DNA of 64,000 nucleotides from Poriferisodalis sp965208925 (GTDB lineage Bacteria; Actinomycetota; Acidimicrobiia; Acidimicrobiales; Poriferisodalaceae). The notes below the pieces were generated by a model. That model saw only the letters and a program-made list of their open reading frames with translations, did no database searches and had not been told where the DNA came from. The stretch is taken from assembly GCF_965208925.1 (NCBI RefSeq), contig NZ_OZ242364.1:2852001-2916000 (forward strand). The letters are read 5' to 3'. Shown here piece after piece: positions 8,180 through 15,896 of the stretch; the stretch's first letter is position 1, and each line of letters starts with the position of its first letter. The translations under genes and the position numbers were made by a program.

Positions 8180-9504
8180 GCGGCGAGAGCTGCCGAGGCT
8201 CCTGCGGATGGTGCAGGTGCCGGCCCAGCCCCAAGAACCGGCTGAGCGGGCGCAGGCTTGTCGGAGATGCTGAAGTGAATCACGGCCGCCACGACGCCCA
8301 GAGCGGCGGCCAGCCACCACCAGAGGTCGTAGGAGCCCGTCAGCTCCCGGATCTCGCCAGCGCCCCAAGAACCGAGGAATGCTCCGACTTGGTGAGACAG
8401 GAAAACGAATCCGAACAGGGTCCCGGCATTGCGTACGCCGAATTGACCCAGCACGATGCCTGAGGTGAGCGGCACGCTGGCGAGCCACACCACGCCCAGC
8501 AACGCGCCGAACCCGAGCGCCACCACGGGCATGACCGGCAGCAACAGCAAGCCCGCGAACGCGACGGCGCGGGTGACGTAGATGATGCTGAGCAAGCGGC
8601 TCTGGTTGAACCGGACGCCGAGCAACCCCGCGGCAAAGGCACCGAAGATGTTGAAGAGCCCGATGAACGCCAGCGACCAAGTGGCGACGCTGGATCCGTA
8701 GCCGGCATCAGTGAGCGACTTCGGCAGGTGGACGCCGATGAAGGTCACATGGAAGCCGCACACGAAGAAGGCAGCGTTCACCAAGAGGTAGTCGCGATGG
8801 CGCAGCGCCCGGCCGGTGAGCTGGCCGAGGGACTCCTGGTCTCGGCCGGCGCTGCCCGGGTCGATGGAGCTTGGGCCGAGCCTGTCGGCGCCCTCGGCCT
8901 CAGTGATGCGAGTGCCGGTGCGCAGCGGCCGTACCACTGCGGCGATGACCATCGTGACCAAGGCCAAGAAGACCAACGAACCACGCCAGCCGAGCAATTC
9001 GATGAAGACCCGTGTGATCGGCACCAGCAGAAAATGCCCGAAGGACCCGAAGGCAGTGGCGATGCCCAATGCCATCGAGCGACGACTCGGCTCGACAAGC
9101 TTGCCGATAGACGACAGCACGACGGCGAACGAAGCCGCCGACATGCCGAGCCCCACGATGAGCCCGCCGCCCGTGTACAGCCCTGCTGCGCCGTCTGCAT
9201 TCGCCATGACCAGCAGGCCGCCTGCGTAGACAACGGCGCCGGCCATGAGCACTCGACCCGCTCCGAAGCGGTCGGCAAAGGTGCCGACGAGCGGCTGGCT
9301 GAGGCCCCACACCAGGTTTTGCACGGCGATAGTCAGGCCGAATGTGTCGACACCGACACCCAAGGCCATGTCGATCTCGTCGGTGAACAGGCCCATGGTG
9401 GCCCGCACTCCCAGCGAGATCGCCGTGATGATGCTGCCCGCGATGACGATGGCCGCCATCGGGCTACGCGCAGGGCGCTCTTCGTGCAGGGCCCCGCTGG
9501 GCAT
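8158..9504 (-). CDS. MFS transporter
   Basis: 448 residues from the ATG at 9504, with about 12 hydrophobic helices. The loop between TM2 and TM3 reads GTFADRFGAGRVL, the major facilitator signature. The upstream frame to 9615 would overlap the next gene, so the shorter start is chosen. The sequence style resembles the monocarboxylate/oxalate-formate branch of the MFS. Since fhs and the demethylase lie nearby, a small carboxylate or amine is conceivable, but the substrate cannot be told from sequence. It is convergent with the membrane protein before it and lies 43 bases beyond the nucleotidyltransferase gene. Confidence 0.85.
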   Translation of the reverse strand: MPSGALHEERPARSPMAAIVIAGSIITAISLGVRATMGLFTDEIDMALGVGVDTFGLTIAVQNLVWGLSQPLVGTFADRFGAGRVLMAGAVVYAGGLLVMANADGAAGLYTGGGLIVGLGMSAASFAVVLSSIGKLVEPSRRSMALGIATAFGSFGHFLLVPITRVFIELLGWRGSLVFLALVTMVIAAVVRPLRTGTRITEAEGADRLGPSSIDPGSAGRDQESLGQLTGRALRHRDYLLVNAAFFVCGFHVTFIGVHLPKSLTDAGYGSSVATWSLAFIGLFNIFGAFAAGLLGVRFNQSRLLSIIYVTRAVAFAGLLLLPVMPVVALGFGALLGVVWLASVPLTSGIVLGQFGVRNAGTLFGFVFLSHQVGAFLGSWGAGEIRELTGSYDLWWWLAAALGVVAAVIHFSISDKPAPAQPVLGAGPAPAPSAGASAALAAQPPNTP

Positions 9505-9547
9505 CGAGTCAGCGTAGGCCGCGATATCGGCCAGCCACCGACCGGCG

Positions 9548-10081
9548 CTAGACGGCGAGGGATCGCAGGCGGGCGACCCGGTGGTCGTCGCCGCCGAGGT
9601 AACGAGCGAGCACACCGAGTACGGCTTCGTGGTCGAGCGTGCCCGCCGAGTTCATGTCCTCGAGATCGGCCCAATCTCTGGTCCGGTCGAAGAACGCTTT
9701 GAACACGGCGAGGTCCCGGCAGGCGAGGAAGGGCACCTGCGCACCGCCGAATTGCTCGACGCGGGCTCGGCCTGCAGCCGCTTCATGGAACGGTGTGGTG
9801 TTGAGGAAGACGTCCAGCGGCGTCGTGTCCCACCACAATCGAGCCTGGCCGTCGGTTTCCAGTTCATGCCGGTTGGCTTGGGTCACCGTGACTCCCTCGG
9901 GGAGGGCCGCCAGCGCCCACTCGACTCGATCGACGCCGACAAACAGGTTCATGTCGATGTCGATAGTCCCCCGCGCCTGCTGGGTGCACCAGGCGAGCGC
10001 CAGTGCACCGCCGAACGCGTGGGGTATGTCGGCGTTGTCCAGAGCGCGGTGCAGAGCGACGACCCGCTCGACCAGGTTCAT
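9548..10081 (-). CDS. Nucleotidyltransferase-fold protein, possible toxin of a two-gene module
   Basis: 177 residues. The N-terminus has the minimal nucleotidyltransferase pattern: HAFGGALALAW, then GTIDIDMNLFV with the paired acidic residues, and a later TTPLDVFLN carrying a third acidic residue. This matches small AbiEii/MenT-like or DUF1814-type enzymes that transfer nucleotides to proteins or tRNA. Its start overlaps the upstream HTH gene by four bases (ATGA), so the two are made together. The arrangement of HTH antitoxin followed by nucleotidyltransferase is typical of type IV-like toxin-antitoxin loci. Toxicity is inference. Confidence 0.7.
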   Translation of the reverse strand: MNLVERVVALHRALDNADIPHAFGGALALAWCTQQARGTIDIDMNLFVGVDRVEWALAALPEGVTVTQANRHELETDGQARLWWDTTPLDVFLNTTPFHEAAAGRARVEQFGGAQVPFLACRDLAVFKAFFDRTRDWADLEDMNSAGTLDHEAVLGVLARYLGGDDHRVARLRSLAV

Positions 10082-10395
10082 CGTCCGAACACAGGGAACT
10101 CGAGCATCGAAGCGTGTCGGGCCGGGAACTCCGCCGCCAGTTCCAAGACGGCGGCCAGCTCAGCGCCTCTGCCCTGCCGGCCGTCGTCCCGTACCCGGGG
10201 GCTGAGTTCGCGATCGAGCGCGAACCCGGCGGCTTCGACGATGCGATCAACCGTGGAGGCCGACGGTGACTTGGCGCCCGACTCATACGCGGCGATCGCA
10301 GAATGCGACGTACCGGCTTGTGCCGCGAGTTCCCGCAACGTGAGGCCAGCTCGGGTTCGAGCGGAACGGATGACTTGGGCCGCGTTCACCCTCAT
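10078..10395 (-). CDS. XRE-family helix-turn-helix protein, candidate antitoxin
   Basis: 105 residues. The first 60 form a classic Cro/C1 HTH: IRSARTRAGLTLRELAAQAG, then TSHSAIAAYESGAKSPSAST, then DRIVEAAGFALD. The remaining 40 residues are of unknown role and could hold the partner enzyme or an operator dimer. The gene starts just downstream of an AT-richer stretch (10396-10430) with TATCCGATCAGATACC, which contains the short repeat GATACC/GGTATC and may be an autoregulatory site. It is followed with a four-base overlap by the nucleotidyltransferase. Confidence 0.85.
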   Translation of the reverse strand: MRVNAAQVIRSARTRAGLTLRELAAQAGTSHSAIAAYESGAKSPSASTVDRIVEAAGFALDRELSPRVRDDGRQGRGAELAAVLELAAEFPARHASMLEFPVFGR

Positions 10396-10437
10396 GATGG
10401 TATCCGATCAGATACCAACAGTCACATGCAGCGCATC

Positions 10438-11652
10438 TCAAGAGGTGTTGATGAGCCGGATGCCGTAGACGGCTTCCATTTCGGCCAGCTCCCCAAGCAC
10501 CTTCTGCGAGGGACGACGTGAGACACGGATCGTGGCCACGGCGGCATGGTGCTTCGGCCCAGCCAAGATCTCGTTTTGCATCTGCTGGACATTGATGCCG
10601 CTGGCACGGAGTGCCATCAGGATCCCCGCAAGCACGCCCACTTGATCACGGTGCCGGACGACGATGGTGCTGCGACCCAGCGGACGCTTTGCCCGATTGA
10701 CGCAATTGACCACGTCACCTGCAGTGAAGGCCTCGAGCACTTCGACAACGCCGTCTGCAATGTCCTCGGAGGCTTGCACCGTGGACGCACCGATGTGATG
10801 GGTGCCGGTGACGCGCGGGTGCGATGCCAGCGGGGAATGCCAGTCCGGGTCGGCGTCGGGAGGTTCCTCGCAGAACACATCAAGCCCTGCCCGCATGCCT
10901 CGTTCGTCCAGCGCGCGCAGCAACGCCGGTTCGTCCACGAGTTCTCCGCGAGAGGTGTTCAGCAGGACCGCGCCGTCAGGCATCTTCGCCAAGAACTCTG
11001 CATTGACGAGGCCGCACGTCTCAGGGGTGGCGGGCAAGTGCACTGACACGATGTCGGCCACTGCCAGCAGGCTGTCCCAGTCAGGATGGATCTGGATCTC
11101 GAGCTGCTTCATTTCGGCGAGCAAAGCACGAGAGCGATCCGAGCGGTACAGCGCGGAGAGCTCGATGCCGAATGCCGCTGCGCGCCGAGCGACCTCGATG
11201 CCAATGGCGCCCATGCCCACGATGGCCATTCGGCGTCCTTTCAAGCCTGTGGCACCCATGTATTGGGACTTGTTCCAGCGGCCCTCATGCAAGTCCGATG
11301 TGGCATCGGGGATCTGCCGGTCGACCGCCAGCAGCAAGCCCATGGTCAGCTCGGCAACGGCCACTGCGTTTCGACCCGGCACATTGCAGACGTAGATGCC
11401 GAACTTGCTCGCCCCGTCGCAGTCGATCGTGTCGGTCCCCGCACCGGCTCGCAGCACCATGCTGAGCTTGTCAGCGGCCTTGAACACTTTGCGCGCCACT
11501 TCGGTGCTGCGCACGACCAACACTTCGATGCCGTCGATGTGCTCGACAAGATCATTCGCAGTCAGATCTGGCTTGACGATGCACTCGTGACCCGCAGCCT
11601 CGAGCCGGCCCAAGCGTCCGGTGTCGATCTTGTCGGCAAACAGAATGCGCAT
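10438..11652 (-). CDS. D-3-phosphoglycerate dehydrogenase-like 2-hydroxyacid dehydrogenase with ACT domain
   Basis: 404 residues from ATG 11652; the frame extends further upstream only through repeat sequence. The NAD motif is GMGAIGIEVARRAAAFG. The active-site Arg is in LLNTSRGELVDEPAL and the catalytic His in THHIGASTVQASEDI. The C-terminal 75 residues form an ACT domain (VVRHRDQVGVLAGILMALR). This is the architecture of short SerA enzymes, which oxidise 3-phosphoglycerate in serine synthesis. Other 2-hydroxyacid substrates are possible because there is no serine-gene context. It lies downstream of a DenD-like gene on the same strand, with the tandem repeat between them. Confidence 0.85.
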   Translation of the reverse strand: MRILFADKIDTGRLGRLEAAGHECIVKPDLTANDLVEHIDGIEVLVVRSTEVARKVFKAADKLSMVLRAGAGTDTIDCDGASKFGIYVCNVPGRNAVAVAELTMGLLLAVDRQIPDATSDLHEGRWNKSQYMGATGLKGRRMAIVGMGAIGIEVARRAAAFGIELSALYRSDRSRALLAEMKQLEIQIHPDWDSLLAVADIVSVHLPATPETCGLVNAEFLAKMPDGAVLLNTSRGELVDEPALLRALDERGMRAGLDVFCEEPPDADPDWHSPLASHPRVTGTHHIGASTVQASEDIADGVVEVLEAFTAGDVVNCVNRAKRPLGRSTIVVRHRDQVGVLAGILMALRASGINVQQMQNEILAGPKHHAAVATIRVSRRPSQKVLGELAEMEAVYGIRLINTS

Positions 11653-11770
11653 CGGCGTCACCGCTAGGACAGGGTTTGCGGTCACAGCGCCGCCGCAGCA
11701 GCCGCCGGGACATGTACCCGCATGTCTAGCCAGTGTGCCAAACGCGCGACCCTGCGCGGTGACACTGTTC

Positions 11771-11856
11771 ACCCCGCTCTTGTTCGCTCCGCTCACGGGC
11801 CGCTTGGGCCCGGCCACCCCGCTCTTGTTCGCTCCGCTCACGGGCCGCTTGGGCCC
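11771..11856. repeat. Tandem pair of a 41-base repeat in an intergenic region
   Basis: Two identical 41-base copies lie at 11771-11811 and 11816-11856, with a 45-base period. Each contains GGGCCGCTTGGGCCC, which folds as a short GC stem, and a CGCTCCGCTC purine/pyrimidine-biased arm. The array lies in the 208-base gap between the epimerase and the dehydrogenase, beginning just after the epimerase stop. A 37-base core recurs with two mismatches in the opposite orientation at 42123-42159. The copies are therefore members of a dispersed family and not a local slippage product. Confidence 0.9.
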
Positions 11857-11860
11857 TTGC

Positions 11861-12820
11861 TCAGCCGGAAACGAAATCGTCTTCGAGGTAAGCGCGGATG
11901 ATGTCGTCGTAGCTCCCGTCGGGAACGAAACCCAGGCCCAGGGCCCGCTGGGTGTCGAATCGCTCCGGCCATCCGGCAACGATCTCCGCGATGACCGGGT
12001 CGGGTGATTCGACGATCAGCGACGCCGTATTCGGACCTGCGACACGAATGAGTGCGTCGATCTGCTCGCCAACGGTCACCGACACGCCAGGCATCGTGAG
12101 GTTGCGGTGTGCGCCGAGTGCTGTGCTGTCGAGTTCGGCGGCATGGATCATGTACTCGACCGCCGTGCGCGGGCTGGCATGGCTGTGGCGCACCTCCCTG
12201 GACACGGGCAGCACAGCCTGGACACCGGCCAGCGGTTCGCGGACGATGCCGCTGAAAAAGCCGGATGCGGCTGCATTGGGAAGACCGGGGCGAACACTGA
12301 TGGTGGGAAGCCGTATGCCGATGCCGTCGAAAAAGCCGCGGCGGGTGCAGTCCGCAAGCAGCGCCTCGGCGACCATCTTCTGTGTGCCATATGACGTGAG
12401 CGGTGTCAGGTGAAAGTCATCGGGAATCGGGTCGGGAAACGGTGCCCCGAACACCGCGATCGATGACGTGAACACCACTCGTGGGGTGCCCTCGGCGCAG
12501 CGCAGTGCATCGAACAGCGTTCGTGTGCCGTCGATGTTGACCGCCATGCCCTTGTCGAAATTGGCCTCGGCCTCACCGGATACGACGCCTGCGAGGTGGA
12601 AGATCACATCGGGCATGGGGCTCACCAGGTCTTCCGCAACGCCGTGGTGACAGATATCTGCCACGCGTGCGGCACAGAGGGCGGAGACAGTCGGTGCCTC
12701 GACGAGGTCGACGAGGTCGATCCGCTCGATGGGTGTCGCGCGCAATGCGCCGACGTCCGCTAAGCGCCTGGCCAGTTTCTGGCCGAGCATTCCGGCAGCT
12801 CCCGTGATCAGCACGTGCAT
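11861..12820 (-). CDS. NAD-dependent epimerase/dehydratase, DenD-like
   Basis: 319 residues. The N-terminus MHVLITGAAGMLGQKLARRL holds the GxxGxxG motif of extended short-chain dehydrogenases. The YGTQKMVAEALL segment supplies the catalytic Tyr-x3-Lys, with FTSSIAVFG before it. The pattern RLPTISVRPGLPNAAASGFF and the late HRNLTMPGVSVTVGEQIDAL are very like D-erythronate dehydrogenase (DenD), which makes 2-oxo-tetronate in sugar acid use. No OtnK, OtnI or OtnC partner lies nearby, so the substrate is uncertain. The C-terminus ends just before the tandem repeat. Confidence 0.8.
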   Translation of the reverse strand: MHVLITGAAGMLGQKLARRLADVGALRATPIERIDLVDLVEAPTVSALCAARVADICHHGVAEDLVSPMPDVIFHLAGVVSGEAEANFDKGMAVNIDGTRTLFDALRCAEGTPRVVFTSSIAVFGAPFPDPIPDDFHLTPLTSYGTQKMVAEALLADCTRRGFFDGIGIRLPTISVRPGLPNAAASGFFSGIVREPLAGVQAVLPVSREVRHSHASPRTAVEYMIHAAELDSTALGAHRNLTMPGVSVTVGEQIDALIRVAGPNTASLIVESPDPVIAEIVAGWPERFDTQRALGLGFVPDGSYDDIIRAYLEDDFVSG

Positions 12821-12878
12821 CCGGCGAACCTAACGGGAGACCGCCCTCGGACACTGCCGACGACGCCGTCGCGCAGCG

Positions 12879-13205
12879 TTACAGCAGCTGTCCAACGTCG
12901 AGAACAAGCAGGATGACCAGCAGGACGATGATCCCGGCATTCAGCAGGCTGATCGGCCACTTCCACCGGTGACCGGTGTGCCAGTGGCGCCGGATGCTGG
13001 CCACGTTCGCCCAGAGCGCTACCACGGCAATGGGGATCCCCACTGCAGGTCCGACTCCTGCCGCCAATCCGATGGCCGGCGCGGCGAAAGGCAGGATCAC
13101 ATAGGTCAGCGTGCAGCGCACTGCCGAGATCAGGATCGAGAACCGGAGGGTCCGGGCCGATGCCTCTTCGAGTTCAGCGCCTGTGGTGGCAGCGGTCCCG
13201 CTCAC
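12879..13205 (-). CDS. Small membrane protein of unknown function
   Basis: About 108 residues from GTG 13205. The frame is open up to 13385, but that part would overlap the convincing start of the CoA-transferase. Two to three hydrophobic helices are visible, with an intervening basic RRHWHTGHRWKW loop and a C-terminal hydrophobic tail ending DVGQLL. No family is recognised with confidence. It lies between two divergent metabolic genes, with 58 bases to the epimerase start and 79 bases to the CoA-transferase start. Confidence 0.6.
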   Translation of the reverse strand: MSGTAATTGAELEEASARTLRFSILISAVRCTLTYVILPFAAPAIGLAAGVGPAVGIPIAVVALWANVASIRRHWHTGHRWKWPISLLNAGIIVLLVILLVLDVGQLL

Positions 13206-13284
13206 GGCGGCCCATTCTCGCAGCCGCTTTTGCCAATTACGATCCTTCCGAACCGCTGCCGACACCCCCGACAAAGGAACAGCC

Positions 13285-14475
13285 ATGCCCGGTGCACTGG
13301 ACGGAGTTCGCATCCTCGACCTGTCGACCCTCGTGCAAGGCCCGCAGGCCGGTGCCATGCTGCACGGCCTCGGCGCCGAGGTCATTAAGATCGAGCTGCC
13401 GCAGATCGGCGACGTCGGCCGTCACGTCGACATGCTCGAAGACTTCGGGCATACCTCGGTGTTCATCGCCTGCAACCGGGGCAAGCGCTCGGTGACACTC
13501 GACCTGCGTACCGATGCAGGGCGCGAGGCGTTCCTGAAGCTAGTGGAGACTTCCGATGTCGTCTTGTCGAACTTCAAGCCGGGGACCCTGGACGAGTGGG
13601 GCCTCGGCTATGACGACTTGGCAGCGGTGAATTCCCGCATCATCTGGGCCGCCGGCAGTTTTCTCGGGCCGTACGGGCCCGACGCTGACCGGGAAGGCGC
13701 TGATATCGCCGGGCAGGCGGCCGGTGGCGTGGTCGCCTCCAGCGGTTTCGACGGCGGCCCGCTGTCGACCTACGGCGCACTGGTCGCCGACCACTGCGGG
13801 GCACAGAACCTCCAGACCGGGATCTTGGCGGCGCTGTTTGCTCGTGAACGAACCGGCAGGGGCCAGCGCGTCGACGTGAGCCTGCTCGGTGGGCAGATCT
13901 GGCTGCAGGCGACCGAGTACACCCATCTGCTGCTCACCGGGGAGGAGGCGGGACGATCGAACGGCGGGCATCCGCTGGTGCATGCGCTGTACGGCGTGTT
14001 CCCGACCTCTGACGGTGCCCTTGCCATGGCCGGCTGCCCAGAACACCTGTGGCCCGGCATGTGCGAGGCAATCGAACGCCCCGATCTCGCCGACCATCCC
14101 ACCTGGAACGCCTACTTCGTTCCCAAGGAAGTGGCACTGGAGATGCGGGCCTTCTTCACCGAGGTGTTCCAGACCCGCAGCACCGAGGAGTGGTCCAAGC
14201 GACTCGAGGCTGCCGAGCAGCGCTTCTGCCCCGTTCGGTCGCATTCGGAGGTTGTCGCCAGCGATCAGCCCTATGCCAACAGCTACCTCGTCAAGGCCGA
14301 TCACGACGAGTGGGGCGAACAGACATGGGTGGGCTGCCCCATCACGATGTCGGACACGCCGACACGGACCGGCACCTGGGTGGCCGAGCTGGGTCAGCAC
14401 ACCGAAGAGGTGCTGCTCGAAGCCGGCGTCGAATGGGAAGAGCTCGAAGCCTGGCGTGAGGCCGGCGCCTGGTAG
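13285..14475 (+). CDS. CaiB/BaiF CoA-transferase family protein
   Basis: 396 residues from ATG 13285, with AAAGGA at 13273-13278 as ribosome site. The family start is clear (ALDGVRILDLSTLVQGPQAG, then LGAEVIKIE). The RSVTLDLRTDAGREAF segment and the later STYGALVADHCGAQN, where Asp is the catalytic residue forming an anhydride, are conserved. These class III enzymes move CoA between acyl-CoA and free acid. The substrate is unknown. No acyl-CoA dehydrogenase is adjacent, so its pathway is not visible here. Confidence 0.92.
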   Translation: MPGALDGVRILDLSTLVQGPQAGAMLHGLGAEVIKIELPQIGDVGRHVDMLEDFGHTSVFIACNRGKRSVTLDLRTDAGREAFLKLVETSDVVLSNFKPGTLDEWGLGYDDLAAVNSRIIWAAGSFLGPYGPDADREGADIAGQAAGGVVASSGFDGGPLSTYGALVADHCGAQNLQTGILAALFARERTGRGQRVDVSLLGGQIWLQATEYTHLLLTGEEAGRSNGGHPLVHALYGVFPTSDGALAMAGCPEHLWPGMCEAIERPDLADHPTWNAYFVPKEVALEMRAFFTEVFQTRSTEEWSKRLEAAEQRFCPVRSHSEVVASDQPYANSYLVKADHDEWGEQTWVGCPITMSDTPTRTGTWVAELGQHTEEVLLEAGVEWEELEAWREAGAW

Positions 14476-14492
14476 CTCGGCGAGGCTGAGTC

Positions 14493-15791
14493 TCAGGCCA
14501 ACTGGGAGTCGACCACAACCGGACGCCCTGACAGCACCGTGTGACGCACTCGGCCAGTGAGTGCCTGGCCAGCCCACGGCGAGTTGAGGCTGCGTGATTG
14601 CAAGTCAGCGGCGCGAACAGTCCATGTCTCGGCCGGGTCGAACACGGTGACGTTGGCAGGGCTGCCGGTACGGATCGGCCCGCCGTGGTCAGTGATGCCA
14701 GCGATGCGAGCGGGCGCAGTCGAGACGACCTCAACAAAACGAGCAGGCGACATCTCGCCGGAGGCAACGAGCTCAGACCACACCACTGACGCCATCGTTT
14801 CCACCCCGATCATTCCCGGTGGAGCGTCGGCCAGAGGTCGGTCCTTGAGAACAGGATGATGCGGCGCGTGGTCCGTTGCCACCGCGTCGAGCGCACCGTC
14901 GACGATCCCCCGCCGCAGTGCCGCTACGTCGGCAGCCAAGCGCAGAGGCGGGTTCATCTTCCCCGTCGTGCCGAGCCGCTCGACGTCGTCCTCGGTGAGC
15001 ACCAAGTGCTGGGGCGTCACCTCAGCCGTCACAGCGAGGCCGTCGCGCTTGGCTTGCACCACTAGCTCCATTGCTGCCGCGGTGGACAGGTGCAGCACGT
15101 GGTAGCGACCGCCGGTGCGCCGTGCGAGCTCGATGTCCCGGTGCACCACTGACACCTCTGCATCGGCCGGGCGCCCTCGCACGCCCAGACGATCCGCTAC
15201 GGCTCCTGCGTTGATGACACCGCCCGAGACCATGTCCGGATCCTCGGCATGCTGGCTGATGACTGCTCCTGAAAGCTCCACGGTCGCGGCGAGGGCTTGC
15301 TCCATCAGCGAGTCGTCGGCGACGCAGTCGCCGTCGTCGGTGAAGACCCGAACGCCAGCGGCATACAGCGCCCCAAGGTCTGTCAGCAGCTCTCCCGCAC
15401 GATCCGCGGTGACACAAGCAGATGTGCGAATGTCGCACGGCAGGCCGGCGGCGAGGGCCAGCACGTCGCGCACCATGGCAGGCGAATCAATCGCCGGAAT
15501 AGTATTTGGCATTATCAGACATGCCGTCACTCCGCCCATGGCCGCTCCCGCAGCACCTGAGGCCATGTCCTCGCTCTCGGTCCCGCCCGGAGTCCGGAAG
15601 TGCACCTGGATGTCGACGAAGCCGGGCATCACCCAGGCATCCGATGCGTCCAGCCGCAGTCGTGCGGCCGGGCCCGTCCCTGCGGGCATGACTCCCGTGA
15701 TGTGTCCGCCGTCGATGACAACGTCGACGGGTTCGACCGCGCCGGCCGGAGCCACCAGTCGACCCCCGGAGATCACCAGCTCCGCAGCCAT
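14493..15791 (-). CDS. pyrC: Dihydroorotase (class I), with Gln replacing the first metal His
   Basis: 432 residues. The amidohydrolase barrel is clear: GFVDIQVHFRTPGG in place of DxHxH, FTDDGDCV, ISQHAEDPDM, YHVLHLSTAAAM and VATDHAPHHPV. These supply the Asp, two His and final Asp that bind zinc and catalyse. Usual dihydroorotases read D-x-H-x-H in the first motif; here the first His is Gln, seen directly as codon cag. A Gln variant occurs in a subset of the family, so activity is not excluded. It makes dihydroorotate from carbamoyl aspartate. No other pyr gene is nearby. Allantoinase or hydantoinase is the main alternative. Confidence 0.82.
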   Translation of the reverse strand: MAAELVISGGRLVAPAGAVEPVDVVIDGGHITGVMPAGTGPAARLRLDASDAWVMPGFVDIQVHFRTPGGTESEDMASGAAGAAMGGVTACLIMPNTIPAIDSPAMVRDVLALAAGLPCDIRTSACVTADRAGELLTDLGALYAAGVRVFTDDGDCVADDSLMEQALAATVELSGAVISQHAEDPDMVSGGVINAGAVADRLGVRGRPADAEVSVVHRDIELARRTGGRYHVLHLSTAAAMELVVQAKRDGLAVTAEVTPQHLVLTEDDVERLGTTGKMNPPLRLAADVAALRRGIVDGALDAVATDHAPHHPVLKDRPLADAPPGMIGVETMASVVWSELVASGEMSPARFVEVVSTAPARIAGITDHGGPIRTGSPANVTVFDPAETWTVRAADLQSRSLNSPWAGQALTGRVRHTVLSGRPVVVDSQLA

Positions 15792-15896
15792 CGCCTCACC
15801 CTAAGTCAGGATGAGCCGTCGGCATGTATCCGGCACCGCGACCGTGTGAAACTCAGCAGCTCCCGGAACCTCTTGTTGACCCAGGTGTGACTTCGC

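Noticed and set aside
11653..11979. N-terminal extension of the ACT-domain dehydrogenase
   Set aside because: It is translation of the tandem repeat and of the epimerase end; the family starts at ATG 11652.
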